From positions 20,451 to 84,450 of the forward strand of contig NZ_CDBO01000073.1 in assembly GCF_000819885.1 (NCBI RefSeq): 64,000 nt of DNA, written 5' to 3'. The stretch is from Aeromonas fluvialis. GTDB lineage: Bacteria; Pseudomonadota; Gammaproteobacteria; Enterobacterales; Aeromonadaceae. Positions within the stretch are counted from its first letter, which is position 1. The number at the start of each line of letters is the position of its first letter. This document shows positions 25,292 through 33,692 of the stretch, piece by piece. The notes beneath the pieces are model-generated. The model did not search any database, had not been told where the DNA came from, and saw only the letters and a list, made by a program, of their open reading frames with translations. The translations under genes and the position numbers were made by a program.

Positions 25292-25522
25292 TCAGAGTTG
25301 AGGGGCTGCCGGTTTGGGCTTTCCTGCCAGGCCGTACCAGTGAATTTCTATCCGTCCGGCATGCCACTCGAAAGTGCCCCATGGCTGCTTGGCTTCCCAG
25401 CGCGGGAAGTTGATGAGTACCCGGTTATCCTCGTACTTGTAGAGGGAGGTGCTGATCTGAATGTCCGACAGGATCAACAACAGGACCCAGCAGATGAAAA
25501 TCCATTTCAATGCTTTCCACAT
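25292..25522 (-). CDS. Small single-pass membrane protein, unknown
   Basis: 76 residues with one N-terminal membrane helix (about 6-22, WIFICWVLLLILSDIQ) and a Trp-rich, probably periplasmic, beta-like region ending in a Pro-Ala tail. I do not recognise a family. It starts 4 bases after the cheX stop, without a strong ribosome site, so translation is probably coupled to cheX. The zur-cheX-this gene order indicates one transcript. Confidence 0.7.
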   Translation of the reverse strand: MWKALKWIFICWVLLLILSDIQISTSLYKYEDNRVLINFPRWEAKQPWGTFEWHAGRIEIHWYGLAGKPKPAAPQL

Positions 25523-25526
25523 AGGG

Positions 25527-25988
25527 TTACTCGAAGCAAATTTCGATGGTGGCGCGACCGAATTCGGATTCGAACGGCATCATTATCTTGGTGCCATCGG
25601 CACGGTGGGTGATGGTGTGATTGGGGCCGGAGACGATGATGGGGGTCGCCATGTCAAACTCGTATCCCTTCTCACCTAGCATCCGCTTGGCACCGCCGGT
25701 CACCATGTTGGTGATTTCACCCACCATGTCGGTTACTTCCTCGTTGATGTTGGCAGGGGCCTCCCCCAGCATACGGCGCATGATCTCCAGTGCCAGACCC
25801 TTCTCGAAGCTGATGGAGAGAGAACCACGGGTCTGCGGGCCGACCATGCCAATCAGACCTGAGACATCGCCACGCGCCAGCTCATCCATTTTGCGTTTCG
25901 GTTTGCCCGGCTTGAGTTCCAGTTGCGCCATGGTCGAGAGTACATTGAGCAGGGATAGCAGGAACGGATTGACAAAATCAGCCTTCAT
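25527..25988 (-). CDS. CheX-like chemotaxis phosphatase domain protein
   Basis: 153-residue CheC/CheX/FliY-type domain. The conserved acidic/Asn pair of the phosphatase helix appears in VGEITNMVTGGAKRML (about residues 86-101, E-x-x-N). Proteins of this fold dephosphorylate CheY-P or other receiver domains. No che operon is nearby, so the receiver partner is unknown. Its ATG lies inside the end of zur (11-base overlap). Confidence 0.85.
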   Translation of the reverse strand: MKADFVNPFLLSLLNVLSTMAQLELKPGKPKRKMDELARGDVSGLIGMVGPQTRGSLSISFEKGLALEIMRRMLGEAPANINEEVTDMVGEITNMVTGGAKRMLGEKGYEFDMATPIIVSGPNHTITHRADGTKIMMPFESEFGRATIEICFE

Positions 25989-26436
25989 GATGACTTCCTA
26001 CGGTGGGCGTACAACGAGCACATTGGCCATGTGCCTCTATCGTCTTATTGGTAATAGTAAAACCATGCAAATGGGCCTGCTCGGAAAACGCGCTATCGAT
26101 CGCTGTATCGTGTAGCTCGACCACATCCCCGCACTCGTCGCAGATCAGCAATTGCATCGGATGGGCGTGATCGAAGTGGCAGCAGAAGATAAACGCGTTG
26201 AGTGATTCCACCTTGTGAGCAAAGCCCTGCTCCAGCAAAAAGTCGAGGGCCCGATAGACGGTTGGCGGCTTGGCATTGGCTTCGGTTTGTTGCAACTGGG
26301 CCAGCAAATCATAGGCACTGATGGCGTTGCCGTGTGCCGCCAGCAGGCGAAATACCTGGCGTCGGGTCGGGGTGAAGCGGATCCCTCGTTGTATACAGAG
26401 TCGCTCGGCTCGTTGTAAAAGTTGGTCTTGATTCAT
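25978..26436 (-). CDS. zur: Zinc uptake regulator Zur (Fur family)
   Basis: 152 residues with the Fur winged-helix domain (FTPTRRQVFRLLAAHG, then PPTVYRALDFLLEQG) and two Cys pairs, CDEC and CARC, that form the structural zinc site. The dimerisation domain has HFDHAHPMQL-type ligands. The sequence is closer to Zur than to Fur. With zinc it represses uptake genes. Divergent from dusA; zur and dusA are also near each other in E. coli. No clear Zur box of its own was identified in the intergenic region. Confidence 0.9.
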   Translation of the reverse strand: MNQDQLLQRAERLCIQRGIRFTPTRRQVFRLLAAHGNAISAYDLLAQLQQTEANAKPPTVYRALDFLLEQGFAHKVESLNAFIFCCHFDHAHPMQLLICDECGDVVELHDTAIDSAFSEQAHLHGFTITNKTIEAHGQCARCTPTVGSHHEG

Positions 26437-26573
26437 GATCGCGCAGATACCCTTTCTATTAGCCGGATACTATCACAGGGCCCCGCATGGCGCGGTGACA
26501 AAATTCATTTTCTGGGGCTGCTTCACGTTGTGATAAAATCCGCCCCTTTCTTTAGCCAACCCGGATGATTTTT

Positions 26574-27575
26574 ATGCAGGCGCAGCGTTTTTCCATCGCC
26601 CCCATGCTGGACTGGACTGATCGGCATTGCCGTTACTTTCATCGACTGATGAGTCGCCAGACCTTGCTTTATACCGAAATGGTGACCACTGGCGCCATCA
26701 TTCACGGCAAGGGGGATTATCTGGGTTACAGCGAGCAGGAGCACCCCATCTCCCTGCAGCTGGGTGGCAGCAATCCCGCCGATCTGGCCTATTGCGCCAA
26801 GCTGGCCGAGGAGCGCGGCTATGACGAGGTGAACATCAACGTCGGCTGCCCCTCCGATCGGGTACAGAACGGCCGTTTTGGTGCTTGCCTGATGGGGGAA
26901 CCCGCGCTGGTGGCCGATTGCGTCAAGGCGATGCGCGATGTGGTCGACATTCCAGTGACGGTGAAGACCCGTATCGGCATCGACGATCAGGACTCCTACG
27001 AATTTCTGCAGGCCTTTATCGAACAGGTGCGCGATGCCGGTTGCGATACCTTTATCGTGCATGCGCGCAAGGCGTGGCTGAGTGGTCTGAGTCCGCGGGA
27101 GAACCGCGAGATCCCGCCCCTCGATTACCCCCGTGTCTATCGGGTCAAGCAGGATTACCCGGATCTCACCATCGCCCTCAACGGCGGCGTCACCTCCATG
27201 GAGCAGACTCTCGAGCATCTGCAGCATGTGGATGGCGTCATGATGGGGCGCGAGGCCTATCAGAACCCCTACATTCTGGCCCAGGTGGACAATCTGGTGT
27301 TTGGCCAGCACAACGCCGTGCCGAGCCGCCACGAGGTGGTACGGATGATGCTGCCCTACATCGAGCAGGAGCTGGCCAAAGGCAACTACCTCTCCCACAT
27401 GACTCGCCATATTCTGGGTCTGTTCCAGAACATGCAGGGGGCCCGCGCCTGGCGCCGTCACCTGAGCGAGAACGCCTGCAAGCCGGGGGCTGGGATTCAT
27501 GTGGTGCTTGATGCCATGGCCAAGGTGCCGGAGTTTCCCGGCAATGCGTTGCTGACAAGTCCGCAGGGTGAGTGA
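26574..27575 (+). CDS. dusA: tRNA-dihydrouridine(20/20a) synthase DusA
   Basis: Flavoenzyme of 333 residues that reduces U20/U20a in the tRNA D loop with NADPH. Motifs: [17 protein letters not shown], the catalytic Cys in [35 protein letters not shown] and NGGVTSMEQ. The ATG three codons into the open frame is preferred because GGATGA lies 5 bases before it. dusA 5' ends are frequent integration sites for prophages; no element is integrated here. Confidence 0.95.
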   Translation: MQAQRFSIAPMLDWTDRHCRYFHRLMSRQTLLYTEMVTTGAIIHGKGDYLGYSEQEHPISLQLGGSNPADLAYCAKLAEERGYDEVNINVGCPSDRVQNGRFGACLMGEPALVADCVKAMRDVVDIPVTVKTRIGIDDQDSYEFLQAFIEQVRDAGCDTFIVHARKAWLSGLSPRENREIPPLDYPRVYRVKQDYPDLTIALNGGVTSMEQTLEHLQHVDGVMMGREAYQNPYILAQVDNLVFGQHNAVPSRHEVVRMMLPYIEQELAKGNYLSHMTRHILGLFQNMQGARAWRRHLSENACKPGAGIHVVLDAMAKVPEFPGNALLTSPQGE

Positions 27576-27640
27576 TCCCTCGCAGCACTAATTGGCTCAT
27601 GATGGGGGTCATCGTGAGCGGTTACGCCATGGGGCGATGA

Positions 27641-27672
27641 AAAATGCCAGTCAGGGATGACTGGCATTTTTT
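27641..27672. terminator. Terminator after dusA
   Basis: A perfect 13-bp stem AAAATGCCAGTCA / TGACTGGCATTTT with GGGA loop, then TT. Works for both converging genes. Confidence 0.9.
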
Positions 27673-27723
27673 GTGGTGTATTGCGGTGATCAGCTTTCAG
27701 CACGGCATGGCACTGATCAATCC

Positions 27724-29328
27724 TTAGGGTTTGATCAGATAAAGCTGGCGGCTGTAGGCCACATCTTCCGGGTTGTTGATGGGGTAGCCCTTGAGCCAGG
27801 GTTTGATGAGGCGGGCGTTGGTGTATTGGTAGATGGGGGCGATGGGGGCTTGCTCCAGCAGGATAGCTTCCGCCTCGCCAAACAGCGTGCTGCGGCTGGC
27901 GGCATCCTGAGTGCTGGCAGCCTCTGCCAGCAGCTGGTCATAACGGGCATTGGCAAAGCCCGCCATGTTGCCGCTGTGACGCGAGCCCCACAGGCCGAGG
28001 AAGGCAGAAGGGTCGTTGTAGTCGGCCACCCAGGAGGAGCGGATCACCTCGAACTGACCGCTCTGGCGACTGTCGAGATAGGTTTTCCACTCCTGATTGG
28101 TCAGCTCGACCTCGGCGCCCAGCTTCTGCTTCCACATGCTGGCAATCGCCAGTGCCATCTTCTTGTGAATTTCCGCGGTGTTGTAGAGCAGGGTCAGCTT
28201 GAGCGGCTTGTCCGGGCCGTATCCGGCCTCTTTCAGCAGCGCCTTGGCCTTGCTGTCCAGCTCGGGCTGGCTGCTGGTGGAGAGCAGGTTGGCGGCCGGG
28301 GTGAAGCTGGCGGTCACATCCGGAGTGAAGTGATAAGCCGGTTTCTCGCCGGTTCCGAGCACCTTGTCGGCGATCAGGGCGCGGTCGATGGTGTAGGAGA
28401 GCGCCTTGCGCACCCGCACATCGTCGAGGGGCGCCTGACGGGTATTGAAGGCGTAGTAGTAGGTGCCGAGCTGATCCGGGGTGTAGACCTCATTCGGGAT
28501 CTGCTGTTTCAGCTTGTTGTACTGCTCCTTGGGGAAGGATTCAGTGATATGCAGATCGCCCGCCAGATAGCGGTTGGTGGCCGCGCTCTCCTGATTGATC
28601 GGCATGAAGATCACCTTGGTCAATACGGTATGTGCCCGATCCCAGTAATAAGGGTTGGGAGTCAGCTCCAGCTTCTCGTTGACTACCCGGTTGTTCAGCA
28701 CAAAGGCGCCGTTGCCCACCAGTTTGCCGGGCTGGGTCCACTGGTTGCCGTGCTGCTCGATGCTGGCCTGATGGAGCGGCGACAGGCTGGGGTGACTCAG
28801 TAGATTGAGGAAATAGGGAACCGGCTGGGAGAGGGTGACCTGCAGGGTGTGATCATCCAGCGCCTTGACCCCCAGCTCGCTGGCAGGCAACTTGCCCGCC
28901 ACTATCTCGTCCACCTTGTCGAAACGGGCCAGTTGGGCAAACCAGGCGAAGGTGGCCGCCTCTTTCGGGTCGACCAGCTTGCGCCAGCCGTAGACGAAGT
29001 CGCCGGCCTTGACCGGATCGCCGTTGGACCAGCGTGCATCCTGGCGCAGATGGAAGGTAAAGAACTGATTGCCCTTGTTCTCCCAGCTGGCGGCCACCCC
29101 GGCGACCGGCTTGCCATCCGGCCCCTGGGTCAGCAGCCCCTCGAACAGATCCCGCAATACCTGCAACTCCGGCAGGCCGACCAGCTTGAGTGGGCTCAGG
29201 CTCGCAGGTTCATCCTTGAGGTGGCGAACGACAATCTGCTCGGCGGCGAGTTGTGTGCCGGCGGGAATATCGGCAGCCTGGACAGCAGCGCAGCCCAACA
29301 GGGCCAGCAAGGGGCTCCATCCTTTCAT
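27724..29328 (-). CDS. Oligopeptide ABC transporter substrate-binding protein (OppA-like)
   Basis: Periplasmic protein of 534 residues with a signal peptide ending AVQA/ADIP. The SBP family 5 signature is present (EPASLSPLKLVG at the start, LQVLRDLFEGLLTQG, then RQDARWSNGDPVKAGDFVYGW). The length fits OppA/MppA. It should deliver oligopeptides or murein peptides to an Opp permease. No permease or ATPase genes are adjacent, so it is an orphan binding protein that would share components encoded elsewhere. Divergent from the exported ParB-like gene. Confidence 0.92.
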   Translation of the reverse strand: MKGWSPLLALLGCAAVQAADIPAGTQLAAEQIVVRHLKDEPASLSPLKLVGLPELQVLRDLFEGLLTQGPDGKPVAGVAASWENKGNQFFTFHLRQDARWSNGDPVKAGDFVYGWRKLVDPKEAATFAWFAQLARFDKVDEIVAGKLPASELGVKALDDHTLQVTLSQPVPYFLNLLSHPSLSPLHQASIEQHGNQWTQPGKLVGNGAFVLNNRVVNEKLELTPNPYYWDRAHTVLTKVIFMPINQESAATNRYLAGDLHITESFPKEQYNKLKQQIPNEVYTPDQLGTYYYAFNTRQAPLDDVRVRKALSYTIDRALIADKVLGTGEKPAYHFTPDVTASFTPAANLLSTSSQPELDSKAKALLKEAGYGPDKPLKLTLLYNTAEIHKKMALAIASMWKQKLGAEVELTNQEWKTYLDSRQSGQFEVIRSSWVADYNDPSAFLGLWGSRHSGNMAGFANARYDQLLAEAASTQDAASRSTLFGEAEAILLEQAPIAPIYQYTNARLIKPWLKGYPINNPEDVAYSRQLYLIKP

Positions 29329-29512
29329 GGGTCGGATCCTTCAAATAGTGTGAGGCGGGGAGAAAACTCGGCGAGAAAATATCGCCGACAGATGGGAAAT
29401 CATGATATCCCGTTTGCTGGTCTGACCGCCAGCATTCGACTCTCACTCCCAATCGGGGTAGAAGAGCGTTCCCGGCGTCTGTGCAGTTCAATGTGGTGAG
29501 GAGTGTCAAACG

Positions 29513-30220
29513 ATGAAAGCATGGTTATTGCTGGCCTGTCTGTTTAGCCAGGGCGTCTGGGCGTTGGCCCCGTGCCAGAGCGACACGGCGGTGGGCAACT
29601 GGTGCGAGATCGGCATCGATGCCTTGCACCCGACTCAGGGGGGCATCGGCCAGATCCAGGTCGATGAGACCCAGGCCACATTGGCGGGCATGAGCGTAAA
29701 GCAGTTCGACAAGTTGATGAAAAAGAAAGAGATCCCGGTAGTGATTGCGCCGGATGGTAGTTACTGGTTGGTGGACAGACACCATCTCACCAAGGCGCTG
29801 TGGCAGCAGGGGGTTACCGAGGCCCGGGTCAAGGTGATTGGCCGCCTGCAGGACAAGGCCAACTTCTGGAGCCAGATGCAGAACAACCACTGGGCCTGGC
29901 TCAAGGATGAGAAGGGGCTGCCGCTGACCCCGGAGCAGTTGCCGACCCGCATCGACAAGCTGCCCGATTACCCCTATCGCACTCTGGCCGGACTGCTGCA
30001 GGATGCGGGTTACTTTCGCAAGGACAAACAGGTCTATTTCGTCGAGTTTGCCTGGGCCAGCTGGCTCGGCAAGCAGATGCAGTGGATGCCGGTCGACAGC
30101 ACCAATCTGGCGGCCCGGCTGCAACAGGCCAAACGGCTCGCCTGCGGCAGCGATGCCAGTGACTTGCCCGGTTATCCCGGCAAGCAGTGCAGCCTCAATC
30201 AGTCCAAAAGCGCGCAGTGA
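29513..30220 (+). CDS. Exported ParB/sulfiredoxin-fold protein
   Basis: 235 residues with a signal peptide (VWALAPC) and a ParB-like N-terminal domain of the secreted type (COG4318-like). The block WLVDRHHLTKALWQQGV matches the nucleotide-binding helix of the ParB/Srx fold, and KQFDKLMKKKEIPVVIAPDG precedes it. Unlike chromosome-partitioning ParB it lacks a helix-turn-helix and is exported, so it does not bind parS. The family is hypothesised to be nuclease or nucleotidase; the substrate is unknown. C-terminal Cys residues (LACGS and KQCS) could form a disulfide. Confidence 0.75.
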   Translation: MKAWLLLACLFSQGVWALAPCQSDTAVGNWCEIGIDALHPTQGGIGQIQVDETQATLAGMSVKQFDKLMKKKEIPVVIAPDGSYWLVDRHHLTKALWQQGVTEARVKVIGRLQDKANFWSQMQNNHWAWLKDEKGLPLTPEQLPTRIDKLPDYPYRTLAGLLQDAGYFRKDKQVYFVEFAWASWLGKQMQWMPVDSTNLAARLQQAKRLACGSDASDLPGYPGKQCSLNQSKSAQ

Positions 30221-30433
30221 GCGGATGTGCGATGACGCCATCCACTACCTGTCGGAGATAAACGAGGGCGGCCCCGGGGTCGCCCATTTTCTGTCTGGGA
30301 GTGAGCGTTGCGCATAGCGGTCATTGCAAGGCCCGGCCAAGGGCAGGGGAGATCCTGCTCTAATCCTCTGGTTGATATTTATTCTCAATTAGCCATGATA
30401 ACACTCCCACCATGACGGACTCGGGAGAGCGAG

Positions 30434-30766
30434 ATGACACCGCAAAGTGGGCAACGATACATGCTGGAGGCGGAACGAGCCTGGCAGGGCGGTTCGTTGG
30501 GGGCGGCGATCTGCTTGTATCAGCAGGCGCTGGGGGATGTTTGTGAGATGACCCGGGTCGTGTTGACCGAGCTGGCCACCATGCGGGTCGCCACCTGCCA
30601 CCAGCTGGCCGACTTCTGGCGTGCGATGGATGAGCCGACTTACGAGCTGCGCTACCTGAAGCTCGCCTCTCTCAAGCGTCACCCCAATCCGGAAATGGCC
30701 CGGCTGATCCAGCTTCAGGACCAGGTACAGGGCTGCGAGCTGCTCGGCCGTTTTCGCCTCATCTGA
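30434..30766 (+). CDS. DUF2753-like small protein
   Basis: 110 residues, all helical, TPR-like. The C-terminal half CHQLADFWRAMDEPTYELRY, LKLASLKRHPNPEMAR and GRFRLI resembles the Vibrio DUF2753 family as I remember it, but with a shorter central region. Function unknown. Start ATG follows GGGAGAG. It lies in a unit of its own between two convergent genes. Confidence 0.7.
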   Translation: MTPQSGQRYMLEAERAWQGGSLGAAICLYQQALGDVCEMTRVVLTELATMRVATCHQLADFWRAMDEPTYELRYLKLASLKRHPNPEMARLIQLQDQVQGCELLGRFRLI

Positions 30767-30784
30767 CCGTGGCTGAGCTGCAGC

Positions 30785-31534
30785 TCAGCCCCGCCGTTTG
30801 AGTTTCTGGGCGATCCGTTGCTGCGCCTCCTCCCCTTGCAGTGCCTGAGCGAAGGCGCGCGCCTCCAGATCGATGACAAAGTGCACCGCCTGTTTAAGTT
30901 CCTGCTTGAGCAGTGCCTTGCTCTTTTGCAACGCCCTGGGCGGTTTGGCCGCCAGCTTCAGCCCCTGCTCACGGGCAAAGGGGAGCAACAGGTCGGCGGC
31001 CACCACCCGATTGGCCAGCCCAAGCCGCAGCGCCTCCTCTGCATCGATCGCCTCGGCCAGCAGTAACAGCTCGGCCGCCTTGAGGTGCCCCACCAGGCGC
31101 GGCAGCAGCAGGCTGGAGGCAAACTCCGGCACCAGCCCCAGCTCGACAAAGGGAAGCTGCAAGCGGGCGTTATCCGCCAGATAGACCAGATCACAGTGCA
31201 GCAGGATGGTGGTGCCGATCCCCACCGCCGGGCCCGCAACGGCGGCGACCACAGGTTTGGGAAAATCCGCCAGAGTATGGAGAAACTGCAAAATGGGGTC
31301 GTCGGGCTCCAGCGAACTCTTGCCGACAAAATCGGCCAGATCATTGCCCGCGGTGAAGCAGTCGCGTTGCCCCTGCACTAACAGGACATGCACCTCGTCA
31401 TCGGCCGCTGCCTTTCGCAGTGCTGCCACCAGTTGCTCATACAACTCGGTATTGAGGGCGTTGCGCTTGTCGGGGCGGTTGAGGGTCAGGGTGAGCAAGC
31501 CATCCTGCTGCTCGGCAATGAGAATGGGGGCCAT
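30785..31534 (-). CDS. Enoyl-CoA hydratase/isomerase family protein
   Basis: 249-residue crotonase-fold protein. The oxyanion-hole segments are present (FTAGNDLADF near residue 63, and AVAGPAVGIGTTILLHCDLV near 97-116). The second position reads QLPFVELGLVPE, as in delta3-delta2 enoyl-CoA isomerases, where a single Glu acts as base. A role in fatty-acid or related acyl-CoA oxidation is likely; isomerase is favoured over hydratase. The start follows AAGGA at 7 bases; an ATG 25 codons upstream is rejected. Confidence 0.86.
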   Translation of the reverse strand: MAPILIAEQQDGLLTLTLNRPDKRNALNTELYEQLVAALRKAAADDEVHVLLVQGQRDCFTAGNDLADFVGKSSLEPDDPILQFLHTLADFPKPVVAAVAGPAVGIGTTILLHCDLVYLADNARLQLPFVELGLVPEFASSLLLPRLVGHLKAAELLLLAEAIDAEEALRLGLANRVVAADLLLPFAREQGLKLAAKPPRALQKSKALLKQELKQAVHFVIDLEARAFAQALQGEEAQQRIAQKLKRRG

Positions 31535-31624
31535 CTCTAAATCCTTGCTATTGAAAGGTGCATAAAAGGTTGCCGCTGGGGTAACCTTGGGGCCGTTTAA
31601 CAACATCATAAAAGGATTTCAACC

Positions 31625-32074
31625 ATGTTTAAACGTGCGTTTTATTCTCTGCTGCTGGTTGGCATGACTGCGCCAGCACTGGCCAAGGTCGAGGCCGTCG
31701 ACGGCTATGTGCGCCTGTTGCCGCCGGGTTCCCCCAACACCGCCGCCTTTATGGTGCTCAAGAATGACGCCGACAAGCCGATCAAGCTGGTGGCGGCGGC
31801 TTCTGCTGCGGCCGGGCGTGCCGAGCTGCATACTCACCTGCACGAAAATGGCGTCATGAAGATGCGTCAGGTCGAGAGCATCGAGATCCCGGCCAAGGGC
31901 GAAGCGGTGCTCAAGCCGGGCAGCCTGCACATCATGTTGTTCGAGGTGGGCACGCTCTCCGAGCAGACGCCTTTCCCGCTCACCCTCACCCTGGATGATG
32001 GTCAGAAGCTGGATCTGTCGCTACCGGTGAAGCCGATTGAGCCGATGGCAGAGATGAAACATACAAAGCACTGA
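31625..32074 (+). CDS. Periplasmic copper chaperone PCu(A)C
   Basis: 149 residues with a signal peptide ending PALA/KVEA. The copper motif is intact: His in HTHLHENGVMKM, the Met pair, then SLHIML about 22 residues later (H-X(n)-M-X(n)-H-X-M). PCu(A)C proteins carry Cu(I) to cytochrome oxidase Cu(A) or Cu(B) sites with Sco. A His-rich tail (MKHTKH) may bind extra metal. No sco or cox gene is adjacent. Confidence 0.9.
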   Translation: MFKRAFYSLLLVGMTAPALAKVEAVDGYVRLLPPGSPNTAAFMVLKNDADKPIKLVAAASAAAGRAELHTHLHENGVMKMRQVESIEIPAKGEAVLKPGSLHIMLFEVGTLSEQTPFPLTLTLDDGQKLDLSLPVKPIEPMAEMKHTKH

Positions 32075-32169
32075 CATTTGTCGTCGCTTACTCAGGATTA
32101 TCGCTGGGTATTTTGGCTGCACCGAGTAAAATAGCGCCCTTTTCCATGTATGCGAGAGGAAGTAACGCG

Positions 32170-32799
32170 ATGAAAAAGATGCTGATTGCCGGTGCTGTTC
32201 TGACACTGTGCAGCCAGGCTGCGATGGCTGCCGATGACTGGCGTTTTGCCGCCGGTGCAGACGTATGGTCTGCTCAGGGTGGTGGTCATGCATATGGCCA
32301 TAGTGCCAATCATTATGATGACAACTACAACTGGAACGGCTACCTGCAGCTGGAGCATGGCATCATCTTACTGCCGAATGCCAAGTTTGAAATCTCCGAT
32401 TTCAGCACCTCCGGTGGCGCGTTCAAAAATGATCTGACCGCTTACGATCTGAGCCTCTACTACCGTCTGTTCAACAACGATCTGTTCAGGATCGATCTGG
32501 GTATGACCGGCCGTCACTACGATGGCGAGCAGGTAACCTGGGGTCGCAAGGGTTATGACGACGATACCCTGATGGCTTATACCGGCAGCGAAGTGAAGCT
32601 CCCGGGTACCGGCATCGCCTTCTTCGGCGATCTGCGTACTCACGATGCGGACAACTATGACTATCGTCTGGGTGGTTCCTACAAGTTCTCCACCATGCCG
32701 GTCAAGTTGCGTGCCGGCTGGCGTGAAGCCAAGATTGATTTCGCCAACATCGACCAGTCTATTGATGGCTGGTTCATGGGTGGCGAATTCACTTTCTAA
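32170..32799 (+). CDS. Outer-membrane beta-barrel protein (TIGR04219-like)
   Basis: 209 residues with a signal peptide (AAMA/ADDW) and a mature chain of alternating amphipathic strands that ends in Phe (WFMGGEFTF), the usual BamA signal. The glycine/tyrosine pattern and length fit the TIGR04219 outer-membrane family. Function unknown. The ATG follows GAGAGGAAG. The coding sequence for the last strand and the stop is repeated immediately downstream, before the SDR gene. Confidence 0.85.
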   Translation: MKKMLIAGAVLTLCSQAAMAADDWRFAAGADVWSAQGGGHAYGHSANHYDDNYNWNGYLQLEHGIILLPNAKFEISDFSTSGGAFKNDLTAYDLSLYYRLFNNDLFRIDLGMTGRHYDGEQVTWGRKGYDDDTLMAYTGSEVKLPGTGIAFFGDLRTHDADNYDYRLGGSYKFSTMPVKLRAGWREAKIDFANIDQSIDGWFMGGEFTF

Positions 32800-32928
32800 T
32801 CTGACGTTGTCTGGCAACTGGGAGTGATATGTTTCGCCAACATCTATCAGAGCGTTCTGTTGATGGCTGGTTTATGGGCGGTGAATTCACTTTCTAATCT
32901 GACCGTCAACTGACGACGAGGAGCGATA
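32737..32928 (+). repeat. 93-bp junction duplication between OMP and SDR genes
   Basis: Unit 1 (from 32737) holds the last 20 codons of the OMP gene and 30 bases of leader ending in GGAGTGATATG. Unit 2 (from 32830) repeats TTTCGCCAACATC, GATGGCTGGTT, ATTCACTTTCTAATCTGAC and then the SDR ribosome site GAGGAGCGATAATG. Unit 2 is diverged, so the copy is old. Confidence 0.85.
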
Positions 32929-33609
32929 ATGGGCCACATCATAGTGACAGGTGCCGGTTCCGGTCTGGGCCGGGCCCTGACCATCGGGCTGGTTGAACGG
33001 GGCAATCGGGTCGCCATGATGGGGCGGCGTTATCAGAAACTGCAGGAGCAAGAACAGCTGCTCGGCAAGGCGGTGATCGGTATCGCCGCCGATCTCTCTC
33101 ACCACGAAGAGGTGGAGATGGCCTTTACCGCGGCGGTGGAGTGGGGCGGCCTGCCCGACCGGGTGATCCACTGCGCCGGGGTGGGCGAGTTTGGTCCGGT
33201 CGGTGTCTACACCGCCGAGCAGATCTGCCGGGTGGTGGAGAGCAACCTTATTTCCACCATTCTGGTGGCTCAGCAGACGGTGCGGCTCATCGGCGAGAAG
33301 GGCGGGGTGCTGGCCAATGTGCTCTCCTCCGCCGCGCAGGTGGGCAAGACCAACGAGAGCCTCTACTGTGCCTCCAAATGGGGGATGCGCGGCTTTCTCG
33401 AATCCTTGCGCGCCGAGTTGAAAGGCTCGCCCTTGCGGTTGGTCAACCTCTACCCGAGCGGGATCCGCAGCGAGTTTTGGGACAACTCGGATCACGTAGA
33501 CCCGAGTGGTTTCATGACTCCGGAAGATGCGGCGGCCTATATGCTCGATGCGCTGGAAGCACGCAGCAGTTGCCACGTGACCGATCTCTATATTGGTCGC
33601 AATCCCTGA
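32929..33609 (+). CDS. Short-chain dehydrogenase/reductase
   Basis: 226 residues with the classical SDR layout: TGAGSGLG cofactor motif at residues 7-14, HCAGVGE in place of NNAG, the catalytic Ser in NVLSSAAQVG and the Tyr/Lys pair YCASK about 13 residues later. GRRY after strand 2 suggests NADPH. Substrate unknown. The start has AGGAG 7 bases upstream. That ribosome site lies in the second unit of the junction duplication. Confidence 0.88.
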   Translation: MGHIIVTGAGSGLGRALTIGLVERGNRVAMMGRRYQKLQEQEQLLGKAVIGIAADLSHHEEVEMAFTAAVEWGGLPDRVIHCAGVGEFGPVGVYTAEQICRVVESNLISTILVAQQTVRLIGEKGGVLANVLSSAAQVGKTNESLYCASKWGMRGFLESLRAELKGSPLRLVNLYPSGIRSEFWDNSDHVDPSGFMTPEDAAAYMLDALEARSSCHVTDLYIGRNP

Positions 33610-33646
33610 GTGTGACCCGGTTGCGGTCGTCAGCATACGGAAACAA

Positions 33647-33672
33647 AAAGCGCGCCAAATGGCGCGCTTTTC
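33647..33672. terminator. Bidirectional terminator between SDR gene and proS
   Basis: A perfect 12-bp stem AAAAGCGCGCCA / TGGCGCGCTTTT with two-base loop. Confidence 0.88.
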
Positions 33673-33692
33673 TATGTCGGCAAGGGGGCGAA

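Noticed and set aside
26565..26573. Upstream ATG of dusA as start
   Set aside because: It lies on the GGATGA that serves as ribosome site for the ATG three codons later.
26574..27575. Prophage integration at dusA
   Set aside because: The gene is intact and followed directly by its terminator and an ordinary oppA-like gene; no integrase or att duplication.
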